From: CAVRTJ01 sp964507185
GTDB taxonomy: Bacteria > Acidobacteriota > UBA4820 > DSQY01
Direction: 5' to 3'
Length of the DNA: 38,914 nt
NCBI GenBank assembly: GCA_964507185.1
Contig: CAZDOY010000028.1
Span: 1 to 38,914 of the forward strand
The translations under genes and the position numbers were made by a program. The notes beneath the pieces are model-generated. The model did no database searches. It was not told the origin of the DNA and worked only from the letters and a program-made list of their open reading frames with translations. Shown in pieces: positions 1-7,948 of the stretch. Each line of letters starts with the position of its first letter. The first letter of the stretch is position 1.

Positions 1-249
1 TACTGGATCGGCGGGCCGATCGGGCGGGTCTACGTCCTGGGCGCCGACATGCTGGGGGCGATCTACCTGGCCTTCGGGAAGCAGGGGGTCTTTTCGGTCA
101 CGGAGGACCCGCGCACGCTTTTCGAGATGTACAACGCCGCCCTGGACAAGAGGCCCGAGGCCCTCCGGCGCTGCGTGCGCGTCCATGACGCCGCCGTGAA
201 GCAGGCCCTGGCCATCGGGCGCCCTTCTGGCGGCGGGAAGGCGCGGTGA
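1..249 (+). CDS. C-terminal part of an unidentified protein
   Basis: The reading frame is open from the first base of the window (YWIGGPIGRVYVLG...) to a TGA at 247-249, so only about 82 C-terminal residues are present and the start lies upstream. The Met at 49 is internal. The segment has a helix-rich look, with a YWIGGPIGR stretch, a DPRTLFEMYN stretch and a basic tail (GGGKAR). It loosely recalls the C-terminal ends of DUF5700-type putative zinc peptidases (a 'tGGPIGy...' followed by 'dPraffe.YN' pattern), but no catalytic motif lies inside the window, so this is only a suggestion. A 145-base spacer with no recognisable feature separates it from the next gene. Confidence 0.6.
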   Translation, partial: YWIGGPIGRVYVLGADMLGAIYLAFGKQGVFSVTEDPRTLFEMYNAALDKRPEALRRCVRVHDAAVKQALAIGRPSGGGKAR

Positions 250-394
250 CCGGCAAGCCGGTCGCGAGATCGAGTCTCCAGGCGGGGGGAGACGTCACCC
301 GCCGGGAGCGCTGTTCGCCAATACCCCCGTCCTGAGGGAATGAACCGCGCCCGTTCTTGTGTTTTATCAACCTAAGTCTGAACATGGAGGCACG

Positions 395-1063
395 ATGAGT
401 CTTCAGGAACGGTTGAACAGGATTCGCAACGGGTTCGAGAGCAAGGCTCCGTCCGACGTGCTGGCCGTCATGCACGGAGCGACGGACGATCTGAGGGCCT
501 CGGGCATCATGGACCGGGTGCCGAAGGAGGGGACTAAGGCTCCGGCCTTCGAGTTGGAGGACAGCCGGGGCAACACGGTGAGCCTCGCCGGTCTACTGGA
601 GCGCGGCCCGGTGGTGCTGACGTTTTTCAGGGGCCACTGGTGACCCTACTGCAACGCGGAGCTGGATGCTCTGAACGACATCGCCGGCGAGATCGAGGCC
701 GAGGGGGCCACGCTCGTGGCCCTTTCCCCCGAACTTCCCGAACACAGCCGCGAACTCATAGAGAAGAAGAACCTGGCCTTCGAAATCCTACGCGACCCGG
801 GCAACGCGGTGGCGGCGGCCTACGGCCTCAGGTGGACCCTGCCCGAAGACCTCAAGGCCCTATACCTCAAGTTCGGGCTGGACGTGGCCACCTCCAACGG
901 CGACGACAGCTGGACGCTCGCCGTGCCGGCCCGGTTCATCATCGACCCTTCGGGGGCGGTGCGCTACGTGCGGGCCGACCCGGACTACACCCGGCGTCCC
1001 GAACCCGGCGAGACGCTGGAGGCGCTTCGGGGGATGAGGCTAAGTGACCGAGTGATCAAGTGA
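395..1063 (+). CDS. Selenocysteine-containing peroxiredoxin-like (AhpC/TSA family) protein
   Basis: This reads as one 222-residue thioredoxin-fold protein if the TGA at 641-643 is decoded as selenocysteine (residue 83). Upstream of the TGA the frame ends VVLTFFRGHW; immediately after it, in the same frame, it continues PYCNAELDAL and runs to the true stop at 1061-1063. Peroxiredoxin-like proteins of the PRX_like2/AhpC-TSA type carry the motif FxRGxWCPYCN, in which the first Cys is the peroxidatic residue, so TGA replaces exactly that Cys and Cys86 makes a U-x-x-C pair. A 6-bp hairpin with a G-containing loop follows the TGA (separate entry). The start is ATG 395, with GGAGG at 386-390. Later family features are present: LVALSPELPEHS and a beta-strand before FIIDPSGAVRY. 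The expected role is thiol-dependent peroxide reduction in the cytoplasm. The C-terminus SDRVIK and the stop codon are encoded by an octamer repeat array. The alternative is a nonsense-mutated Cys gene, which is less likely given the intact downstream frame and hairpin. Confidence 0.85.
641..673 (+). promoter_or_regulatory. Candidate bacterial SECIS element following the in-frame UGA
   Basis: The UGA (641-643) is followed after 13 bases by a perfect 6-bp stem, CGGAGC (657-662) with GCUCUG (668-673; one G-U pair), closing the 5-base loop UGGAU (663-667). The loop lies about 20 bases after the UGA and has G as its second base. Known bacterial SECIS elements are short hairpins inside the coding region, with the apical loop roughly 16-37 bases after the UGA and a G among the first loop bases that SelB recognises; this one fits. 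The folding was done by eye. Confidence 0.75.
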
Positions 1064-1131
1064 TCGAGTGATCGAGTGAATAGTCGCGGGTGAGCCTTGG
1101 AAGATTTGGCCGCCGATTGCCGACCGCCGAT
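1043..1131 (+). repeat. Octamer array plus TTSGAAG core and CGCCGAT heptamers
   Basis: Five 8-base units run without a gap from 1043 to 1082: AGTGACCG, AGTGATCA, AGTGATCG, AGTGATCG, AGTGAATA. They are followed by CCTTGGAAGA (1095-1104) and then three 7-base units, CGCCGAT, TGCCGAC, CGCCGAT (1111-1131). The array overlaps the end of the peroxiredoxin gene and supplies its stop codon. The order octamers, CTTCGAAG-like core, GC-rich heptamers recurs at several other loci in the window. Confidence 0.75.
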
Positions 1132-1237
1132 GGAATCGCCTTCGTCCCCCCGGCGTTCTTGAATGACTCGGGACGGGGGGCGATATTGAACAGGTGTCAA
1201 CCATCGGCCACGGGCCGGCACAGACTGTGAGGTGAAC

Positions 1238-2242
<1,005 letters not shown>

Positions 2243-2464
2243 GAGGGCGGGTTGCCCCCGCTGGCGAGAAGTAGGTTGGCTTTGTGGATCGGATATCCAT
2301 GGATTGGCGCCTCCCGGCGTGGTGATCGAATGAGCAGCCGTAAGCCCTGCTTCCAAGAATTCGGCCGATGTGAGCATTGGCGGCTAGAACGGCAAACGGT
2401 ACAGGTTCAACACATAGGTAACGGTTTGGGCGAAGCGGGTCCCTCCGAAACGGGAGGATCGACC

Positions 2465-2512
2465 ATGCCGTGGAAGGAGATTCATGTGTTGGTCGTGCCC
2501 GCCGTGTCTTAA
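2465..2512 (+). pseudogene. Possible transposase N-terminal relic
   Basis: A 15-residue frame, MPWKEIHVLVVPAVS, starts at ATG 2465 behind GGGAGGATCGACC and stops at TAA 2510-2512, where the heptamer array begins. MPWKE at the very N-terminus is characteristic of IS481/IS3-like transposases, where it is followed by a helical domain that is absent here. The match is only five residues long, so this may be chance. Confidence 0.25.
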
Positions 2513-2560
2513 ATCCGCAATCCCAAATCCCAATTCCTGAATCTCCTCGTCCTCTCGTCC
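2512..2560 (+). repeat. Heptamer array (AATCCCA type)
   Basis: Five clear 7-base units without gaps (AATCCGC, AATCCCA, AATCCCA, ATTCCTG, AATCTCC; 2512-2546) are followed by two degenerate units (TCGTCCT, CTCGTCC). It belongs to the same family as arrays at 6239, 21244, 23428 and 38814 and, inverted, at 11081. It lies in a non-coding space between convergent genes. Confidence 0.75.
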
Positions 2561-2703
2561 TCCCTGTGAAAATACTCAGGTGCCTCACCTTGAGATTGCC
2601 GCGGCCCTGCGGGTTTCGCAATGACTGCAATCTACCGGACTCCGCCGGGGGATCGGCCTCCTCATTCCATCGGACAGCGTCACTGTGAACCATCCCGTCC
2701 TTT

Positions 2704-3831
2704 TCAGCCCACGATCTCGCGCACGATGGATTCGACGAGTTCACCTATTGCGGGGGAGGAGGTGAGGCCGGGGGATTCGATGCCTATGAGGTTCACGAGG
2801 CCGGGCATGCCGCGGTCCGCCTCGTGACGGATCACGAAGTCCCGGCTCTCTTCGCCCGGGCCGTAGCGCTTGGACTGGATGCCGGCGGTGTCGGGCTGGA
2901 GCGCGTCACGTTCGAGCGCGGGCAGGAAGGGGCTGCACGCCTCGAAGAAGAAATCGCGGAAGGACGGGTCGACAGAGTATTCGGCCTCCTCGACCCACGC
3001 GTCGTGCGGCCCGAGGCGCATGCCGCCGCCGAGGTCGGGCACGGTGTGGACGCCGACGGTGGCGTCCTCGGGGGGGACGGGGTAGATCAGCATTTTCGGC
3101 ATCTCGCCGAGGCGCCGGGTGATCCTGAAGTAGATCCCCTTCCGGTAGTGGATGCGGTAGTGGGCATCATCCATGTCGATCCCCGCCATGGTGGCCACCT
3201 CGCCGGCCCCCATTCCCGCGCAGTTGACGACGACCCGACTTCTGAAGCGGTAGTCCTCGCCCGACGGGTCGCCCACGTGCACCTCGTAGCCGCCCTCGAC
3301 CTTGTCAAGGGCCTTGACGGGTGCGTTGAAGGCGAAGCTCGCTCCCGCGTCTCTCGCGCGGTTCCTGAAGAAGCGCATCAGGCCGTGGGAATCGACGATA
3401 CCAGAGGTCGGGCAGTACAGGGCGGCACGCGCCCTCACCTTCGGTTCGAGCCTCTGGATCTCGGCGGCGTCGACGATCTTCAGCCCCTTCGCCCCGTTCC
3501 CGCTCGCCAGCGCGTACAGCGCGGGGAGCTGTTTCTCCTGCTCGGGCGTGACCGCCACGATGAGCTTGCCGCAGTTGGCGCACCCGATCGAGTGCTTTTT
3601 GCACAGGTCGTACATCAGTTCGTTGCCGCGGAGGCACATGCGGCCCTTCAGAGACCTGGGCGGGTAGTAGATGCCCGCGTGGACCACCTCGCTGTTCCGG
3701 CTCGACGCCTCCATGCCCATCGCCTCGTGGCGCTCCAGGACCAGCAGGGAAATCTCCGGGGAAGCCAGGTGGGCCGCCACCGAGAGCCCCACGACCCCCG
3801 CGCCGATTACCGTGATGTCCACCGTGTCCAT
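2704..3831 (-). CDS. FAD-dependent oxidoreductase, L-2-hydroxyglutarate oxidase (LhgO)-like
   Basis: A 375-residue flavoprotein of the DAO/glycine-oxidase superfamily. The N-terminal dinucleotide-binding motif is VIGAGVVGLSVA, with the acidic strand end LLVLERHEAMG. It then carries SSRNSEVVHAGIYYPPRSLK, the segment typical of LhgO-like hydroxyacid oxidases, and the FAD-binding VVVNCAGMGAGEVA. The C-terminus (LIGIESPGLTSSPAIGELV) closes the FAD site. The known reaction of the family is oxidation of L-2-hydroxyglutarate to 2-oxoglutarate with electrons passed to the respiratory chain; a related 2-hydroxyacid is equally possible. The start is ATG 3831 with GAGGAG just upstream; the frame extends further to 4023, but that extension runs through a repeat array and lacks family similarity. 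Convergent with the aldo/keto reductase. Confidence 0.85.
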   Translation of the reverse strand: MDTVDITVIGAGVVGLSVAAHLASPEISLLVLERHEAMGMEASSRNSEVVHAGIYYPPRSLKGRMCLRGNELMYDLCKKHSIGCANCGKLIVAVTPEQEKQLPALYALASGNGAKGLKIVDAAEIQRLEPKVRARAALYCPTSGIVDSHGLMRFFRNRARDAGASFAFNAPVKALDKVEGGYEVHVGDPSGEDYRFRSRVVVNCAGMGAGEVATMAGIDMDDAHYRIHYRKGIYFRITRRLGEMPKMLIYPVPPEDATVGVHTVPDLGGGMRLGPHDAWVEEAEYSVDPSFRDFFFEACSPFLPALERDALQPDTAGIQSKRYGPGEESRDFVIRHEADRGMPGLVNLIGIESPGLTSSPAIGELVESIVREIVG

Positions 3832-4264
3832 GCCGATCTCCTCGCCTGGTTCCGCACCGTTTCCCGTGGATGATCCGGATCGTGCCCCCGGCAACAATCG
3901 TAGCAGAAAGCAGGGGGTGGGCGCCTTGTGCCGGGTGAACAGTGATCCAGTGATCAGATCTCGGGCGCACCTTCGTAGCGCTGACGGCCGCCCGCCGATC
4001 GCCGTCCCCGCCCTGTGACTCATCCTACCAGAAAGCCGGGATTCGTCGCCTCATGAAGTAGTGTACGGAGGACATTCAAAGTGGCTTCGAGGAAAGTGGA
4101 CAATCAAGATTCCTGTTTTCATTTTGCCAGAGTTGCCGCAGGTGCAGGTGAAGGTCCATTCCAAGGTCGTGAACTGAGGTGTGGTATTTTGATTAAGAAC
4201 GTGTCATGAGGGAATGGAACGCGATTAATCAAAGTGCTGAAGGACGAGAGAGGGGATTAATAAT
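3832..4264. other. Divergent intergenic region, AT-rich on its right side
   Basis: This space separates the FAD oxidoreductase (minus) from the small exported protein (plus). The left part holds the octamer element listed separately. The right part, from about 4060, is clearly richer in A and T than the rest of the window, with short T and A runs such as GGTATTTTGATTAAG. Promoters for both genes are expected here, but no convincing -35/-10 pair was identified. Confidence 0.4.
3934..4016 (+). repeat. Short octamer array with CTTCG core and GC heptamers
   Basis: GGTGAAC is followed by AGTGATCC (3941-3948) and AGTGATCA (3949-3956), then CCTTCGTAGCG (3970-3980) and a 7-base periodic GC-rich run of about four units (ACGGCCG, CCCGCCG, ATCGCCG, TCCCCGC). 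It has the same order as the loci at 1043 and 6140. It sits upstream of the FAD oxidoreductase start, between divergent genes. Confidence 0.6.
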
Positions 4265-4858
4265 ATGGCTAGTTACTGTTTCCAGAAGAAATTCTCGGTT
4301 TTCTTTCTTTTGATCTCGCTTCTTTTCTGCCTTGCAATCATGGCCCGGCAAGACCAGCATGCCAAAAAGGAGCTTACAGCGCCCTTCCGCATTGAGGGGA
4401 TAGCCCAGAACAATGGTGGGGGCTGGCCCTTCTGGAAGGCGGGCTTCTTCCATATCATTGTTAACCGTTTATCGACCCGAAACGATGTGCTGGCGCTGAG
4501 GGACGTCGTCGCGACGGAGGGGCAAAAGGGACTTTCCAAGGCACTTAAGAAGCTGACACCGGCCGGGCATATCGGGACAACCCATTTTGCCATCGTACGA
4601 TGTCTCCAAACGGCTGACGGTGGAAAGATGTTGTTGTTGATATCTCCGGAGAAGATGTGTCGGGCAAGTATTAACGAAAAAGTACACATTCTGGGTGCCG
4701 TACAGATCAACCTAGATGCAGAGAACAAAGGAGAGGGAGCGGTGGCGGGATCTGTCAAGGTCAATATCTCTCCGGCAGGTGACTTGAAGATCGAGGCTGT
4801 CGGAGCACCTTCTCTTCTGCTTAAGGACGTCACAGTCAAACCCTTGAAGAAGAAATGA
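4265..4858 (+). CDS. Small exported protein of unknown function
   Basis: A 197-residue protein with a positively started hydrophobic N-terminus (KKFSVFFLLISLLFCLAIMA, about residues 8-27), so probably secreted or membrane-anchored. The mature part has a strand-rich pattern and ends in a lysine cluster (KPLKKK). The segment 'VNRLSTRNDVLALRDVVATEG' with the following 'LSKALKKLTPAGHIG' resembles the 'I.RwtTd.er..Ll.al...G...LlkaL.k...vG.I' pattern of a conserved, uncharacterised exported family common in Acidobacteriota; this is memory-based and unverified. Base composition at its start is AT-richer than the neighbours, which may indicate a different origin. ATG 4265 was chosen because the signal peptide follows directly; the ribosome binding site is weak. 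It is followed after 55 bases by the YciI-like gene. Confidence 0.75.
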   Translation: MASYCFQKKFSVFFLLISLLFCLAIMARQDQHAKKELTAPFRIEGIAQNNGGGWPFWKAGFFHIIVNRLSTRNDVLALRDVVATEGQKGLSKALKKLTPAGHIGTTHFAIVRCLQTADGGKMLLLISPEKMCRASINEKVHILGAVQINLDAENKGEGAVAGSVKVNISPAGDLKIEAVGAPSLLLKDVTVKPLKKK

Positions 4859-4913
4859 TCCAGGCAGGATAACCGGCCGAAAGGCTGGGCTCGCCCCACC
4901 GAAAGGAGCCAGG

Positions 4914-5237
4914 GTGCCTCAATTCGTATTGCTGCTAAGGGACAAGCAACGCGGGACGCTGTCACGCGACCTGTTGCTGGCGCATGTTGCGTATCTCGGG
5001 CGGTATACCCGCGAGGGTTATATCATCTTGTGCGGTCCGTTCAGGGACGACCAGGGCGCGATCCAGGTGATTGCAGCGGATTCGCCCGAGGACGCGCGCC
5101 GGATCGCCGAGTCCGACCCCTTCATCGCGGAGGGCTATTACGCGTCTTACGAATTCCACGAACTCATCGAGGCGAATGAAGGCAACAACTGGCTCGTGGA
5201 CGATCCCCAGACGCGCGCCAACATCCCCGGGGCCTGA
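4914..5237 (+). CDS. YciI family protein
   Basis: A 107-residue protein of the small ferredoxin-like-fold YciI family, whose members act as dimers and are only loosely linked to dehalogenase-like or muconolactone-type chemistry. Visible features are the N-terminal strand QFVLLLRD, His24 in LLLAHVAYLGRYTREG (the usual active-site His position), the acidic GPFRDD turn, and the C-terminal DSPEDARRIAESDPFIAEG typical of the family. The start is GTG 4914, preceded by AAAGGAG at 4902-4908. It opens a compact run with the SnoaL-like gene (30 bases on) and the GNAT gene (26 bases further), probably one transcript. Confidence 0.88.
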   Translation: MPQFVLLLRDKQRGTLSRDLLLAHVAYLGRYTREGYIILCGPFRDDQGAIQVIAADSPEDARRIAESDPFIAEGYYASYEFHELIEANEGNNWLVDDPQTRANIPGA

Positions 5238-5267
5238 CCGGACGATTTCTTGGCGAGGGAGTTTCAC

Positions 5268-5654
5268 ATGTGCGAGCACGAGGTCATCGCTGCAGTGCGA
5301 AAGGCCGACCAGGCGATCAACGCGCGTGACCTCGACGCGCTCATGGACTTCTACACCGACGACGCGACGCTGGTCGTGGAACCGGGCCGGCTCGCACACG
5401 GGAAAGACGAGATCGCCCGGGCCTTCGAAGCGATTTTCGCCTACTTCCATGAAAGTCTGGAGGTCAAACAGAGCCATTTCAGAGTTGTCGAGGGCGGCAA
5501 TGTGGCTCTGGTCGTCTGCCGCCTCCAGTTGTCCGCGGATGGCATGGAAGGTCCGGCCGTATCGAAGGAGCGAAGACCCACCTACGTCTTCCGGAAGTGC
5601 GGAGACGGGAAGTGGCGGTGCCTGATCGACAACTCATATGGCGTCGAGCTCTGA
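5268..5654 (+). CDS. SnoaL-like / NTF2-fold (DUF4440-type) protein
   Basis: A 128-residue cone-shaped NTF2-like protein. The family signature is at the N-terminus: AVRKADQAINARDLDALMDFYTDDATLV followed by the LAHGKDEIARAFEAIF turn, and the last strands WRCLIDNSYGVEL. Proteins of this YybH/DUF4440 group are of unsettled function; the fold hosts ligand binding or isomerase activity. ATG 5268 with GAGGGAG at 5255-5261 is preferred over an in-frame TTG at 5250. It is the middle gene of the YciI/SnoaL/GNAT run. Confidence 0.87.
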   Translation: MCEHEVIAAVRKADQAINARDLDALMDFYTDDATLVVEPGRLAHGKDEIARAFEAIFAYFHESLEVKQSHFRVVEGGNVALVVCRLQLSADGMEGPAVSKERRPTYVFRKCGDGKWRCLIDNSYGVEL

Positions 5655-5680
5655 ACAAGGTTTATCTCCGGGAGGTGGAC

Positions 5681-6160
5681 ATGGAGAGCATCGTGATCCG
5701 GCTTGCGAAGGCGGAGGACGCGGCAGCGATCGCCGGGTTATCCAAACAACTAGGCTATCCGGCGACTGCCGAGCAATCGAAGAGCAGGCTGGAGGCCGTC
5801 ATCGGCTCGAACGAACACGCTGTCTTCACGGCCTGCGACGGCGGCGAGGTAGTCGGGTGGGTCCACGTTTTCCTGGCCCTTCGGGTAGAATCCGATCCCT
5901 TCGCGGAACTGGGCGGTTTCGTGGTCTCGGCGTCCCACCGCAGGCGCGGCATCGGCCGCCGCCTGCTCGCCGCGGCGGAAGACTGGACCGCCGGCCGCGG
6001 CGTCACCAAGCTGCGGGTCCGCAGCCGCCTGGAGAGGGAAGACGCCCGCGCGTTCTACGAGAACCTCGGGTTCTCGGTCACCAAAGAGCAGCGGGTGTAC
6101 GACAAGAGTCTCCCGCGGGAAGCAAGGCGTGAAAAAAACGGTGATCGAGTGATCACGTGA
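5681..6160 (+). CDS. GNAT family N-acetyltransferase
   Basis: A 159-residue acetyl-CoA-dependent N-acyltransferase. The cofactor pyrophosphate loop is RRRGIG (87-92) in SASHRRRGIGRRLLAAAEDW, preceded by the strand AELGGFVV and followed by DARAFYENLGFSVTKEQRVY, the normal motif B region. The start ATG 5681 has GGAGG five bases upstream. The substrate is not predictable. The last residues (GDRVIT) and the stop are encoded by units of an octamer repeat, so the natural C-terminus appears to have been extended or replaced by the repeat; compare SDRVIK at the end of the peroxiredoxin. Confidence 0.9.
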   Translation: MESIVIRLAKAEDAAAIAGLSKQLGYPATAEQSKSRLEAVIGSNEHAVFTACDGGEVVGWVHVFLALRVESDPFAELGGFVVSASHRRRGIGRRLLAAAEDWTAGRGVTKLRVRSRLEREDARAFYENLGFSVTKEQRVYDKSLPREARREKNGDRVIT

Positions 6161-6273
6161 AGAGAGCGCGGGTGGATCTTCGAAGAATCCGGCCGGCTCC
6201 AGCCGGCCGCCACGAAGGCATCCCGCCTGCCGCATTAAAATCCCAAATCCCAATTCCCAAATCCAAAATCCAA
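6140..6273 (+). repeat. Complete composite element: octamers, TTCGAAG, hairpin, heptamers
   Basis: Octamers GGTGATCG, AGTGATCA, CGTGAAGA (6140-6163) are followed by CTTCGAAGA (6178-6186), a strong hairpin GGCCGGCT-CC-AGCCGGCC (6191-6208), the linker GCCACGAAGGCATCCCGCC, and five perfect-period heptamers AATCCCA, AATCCCA, ATTCCCA, AATCCAA, AATCCAA (6239-6273). It is one of the two loci in the window carrying every module. It lies between the GNAT gene and the convergent barrel gene and overlaps the GNAT stop codon. Confidence 0.8.
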
Positions 6274-6302
6274 AGCGACCCGTCCGCCCCGTTCCCCCGC
6301 CC

Positions 6303-7298
6303 CTATCCCCACCTGTAGCCCAGACCGACGAGGAAGACGTCGGTGTCGCGGTTGTAGCCGGTGACGATGCGGTTCCAGGTGGCGGGAATCTCGAACCGGT
6401 CGTCGATGCGGTAGGCCACCCGGAGGGTGACGATGCCGGCGAGCGTGCCGCCGTTGACGATTTCGCCGGGATAGGGCGGGCGGCGTTTGTCGATCGCCAC
6501 GTAGGCGCCGCCCCCGGCACCGAGGACGAGGTGGCTGCCGAGAAACGCCCTGACGGCCTGCAGCTCCACTATGGCTCCGTTCCGGCGGACGACGCGGCTG
6601 TCGCCTTCGTTGAGCCATGCAATGGAGGCATCCCAGTAGCGGCCGATGCCGCGCCGGTACTCGAAGCTGGAGGCCACGGAGGACTCGGAGTGGAAGCTGT
6701 TGACGATGGTCTGGCCCGCGAGAAATTCTAGCTCGTTCCGCGTGGTCCATTCCGCCTGGTGCTGCGGCTTGGGCAGGGGCCCAGCCTCCGCGGGGGCTTG
6801 GAGCTGGTAGCCCACGCCCACCACGGCCGCCCACGAGTCGAAGCTGTGGAAGGCCTGGATCCAGTTCATGCGCGCTTCGGTGAACCACCGGTTGCCGAAG
6901 TACCACCGCGCCGACAGGCTCTCGATGGCGCCCCACCCGTGCGTGTCCGACCAGCTTTTTCCATGGGCGGCGCTCGTTGTGTCGAAGTAGCGATAGGGGC
7001 CGGCCCCCGCCGCCAGGGTCAGGTGTCCGCGCAGGACGGTGTACCGGCGCCAGTACTGGAAGGCGTTGCCGTCCCGGTGGTGGTAGGGGAAGTGTCCCTC
7101 GTTGACCCAGGCCACGCTGAAGGCCGAGTGCGCGTCTATGCCCTGAAGATAGTCGATGGCCCACGCGTAGGAGTTATCGTGGATCCTGCCGTCGCGGGTA
7201 ACCCCTCCGAAGAACGAGATCTCCTGTGCCCTGGGCGCAAGCCCGGGAACGCACAAGACGATGACAAAGAAAAATCCAAAGAGGAATCCCCGTTTCAT
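6303..7298 (-). CDS. Outer-membrane beta-barrel-like protein with internal duplication
   Basis: A 331-residue exported protein. The N-terminus (KRGFLFGFFFVIVLCVPGLAPRAQE) is a good signal peptide ending near residue 25. The rest is alternating polar and aromatic strands and ends in an aromatic-Gly C-terminus (GLGYRWG), as in outer-membrane barrels. Two halves resemble each other: FSVAWVNEGHFPYHHRDGNA...LAAGAGPYRYFDTT near residues 55-110 and ASIAWLNEGDSRVVRRNGAI...LGAGGGAYVAIDKR in the second half. The family is recognised only as a conserved, uncharacterised proteobacterial-type outer-membrane protein; a lipid A- or acyl-modifying role is possible but unsupported. Start ATG 7298 is preceded by AAGGAGA. 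Confidence 0.75.
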   Translation of the reverse strand: MKRGFLFGFFFVIVLCVPGLAPRAQEISFFGGVTRDGRIHDNSYAWAIDYLQGIDAHSAFSVAWVNEGHFPYHHRDGNAFQYWRRYTVLRGHLTLAAGAGPYRYFDTTSAAHGKSWSDTHGWGAIESLSARWYFGNRWFTEARMNWIQAFHSFDSWAAVVGVGYQLQAPAEAGPLPKPQHQAEWTTRNELEFLAGQTIVNSFHSESSVASSFEYRRGIGRYWDASIAWLNEGDSRVVRRNGAIVELQAVRAFLGSHLVLGAGGGAYVAIDKRRPPYPGEIVNGGTLAGIVTLRVAYRIDDRFEIPATWNRIVTGYNRDTDVFLVGLGYRWG

Positions 7299-7529
7299 GT
7301 CTTTCTCCTTCCGGCCGCGTTGCCCCCGTTGCGCTCCGTCCGTTCCGCACAGGTGTCCCGCGGACCCTCCGCCGAACCACCATAGTCCTAAACAGCCCGC
7401 CGGGTCCATCCCTTCCTTCGCGGAAGTCGAGGGAGGCGACCGGTCTGGGGTCAGAAGTGACGGCGCCCCGGACGGAACGCCGCATGAAAGGTATTGGTCT
7501 GGGATTTCGACGGCGGAACGGGGGACGGA

Positions 7530-7877
7530 TCAGTCCTCTTCTTCGGGTTCGTCGAACAATTGCTGGAGGGCGTCCCGCTCTCGCCGGCCGAGGGTGATGA
7601 ACTCCACGCCTATCTCGTACCTGCCGTCCTCGCGCGGAATCTCATAGACCACCCGGCCGATCGGCTCTATCAGCTGGTCCTTGATCGTAATGGCCAGCTC
7701 GATGATGGACCCGTCGCCCAGAGCTTTCTCGTGCAGAAACATGCACCCGCCCTCACCCACGACCTCCGTCGTCGTAAGGCCCTCGAGCGCCTCGGGCCCC
7801 CTGCGGCTCACCATGACGGTATGGCGGGAATGGATACGCGGAAAACGTCGGGTAGGTTTGAAAGTCGTCTCGCTCAT
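7530..7877 (-). CDS. PilZ domain protein
   Basis: A 115-residue single PilZ domain. The N-terminal arginine motif RxxxR is present as R10-R-F-P-R14. The second c-di-GMP-binding motif (D/N-x-S/A-x-x-G) is altered to VVGEGG around residues 39-44, so dinucleotide binding is doubtful. Later strands are typical (GSIIELAITIKD, IGRVVYEI, YEIGVEFI). The tail is strongly acidic (DEPEEED). AAGGAG lies upstream of ATG 7877. It follows the cyclase-like regulator on the same strand after 71 bases and may be cotranscribed. Confidence 0.88.
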   Translation of the reverse strand: MSETTFKPTRRFPRIHSRHTVMVSRRGPEALEGLTTTEVVGEGGCMFLHEKALGDGSIIELAITIKDQLIEPIGRVVYEIPREDGRYEIGVEFITLGRRERDALQQLFDEPEEED

Positions 7878-7948
7878 AAAATCGTCTCCTTTTCACTCAA
7901 TATGGAGATTTTCGGACGATCGGTCCACCCGTGGGGGTGGGCGAGAGC

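Larger units (their letters stand above)
2243..2703. other. Gene-poor spacer with heptamer array and a possible transposase relic
   Basis: This space lies between the end of the aldo/keto reductase and the end of the convergent FAD oxidoreductase. It contains no full-length gene. It holds a 15-codon reading frame beginning MPWKE behind a strong GGGAGGATCG ribosome binding site (2465-2512) and, directly overlapping its stop, a heptamer array (both listed separately). Nothing else was recognised. Confidence 0.5.

Noticed and set aside
395..1063. Peroxiredoxin as two separate genes or a nonsense pseudogene
   Set aside because: The two halves are in the same frame, meet exactly at the conserved Cys position, and are followed by a SECIS-like hairpin. 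A nonsense mutation at precisely that residue is much less likely.
3832..4023. N-terminal extension of the FAD oxidoreductase to 4023
   Set aside because: The extension runs through an octamer repeat and precedes the FAD-binding motif with non-family sequence; ATG 3831 has a good ribosome binding site.
6239..6273. Heptamer arrays as a CRISPR array
   Set aside because: Units are seven bases with no spacers, and no cas gene is present.
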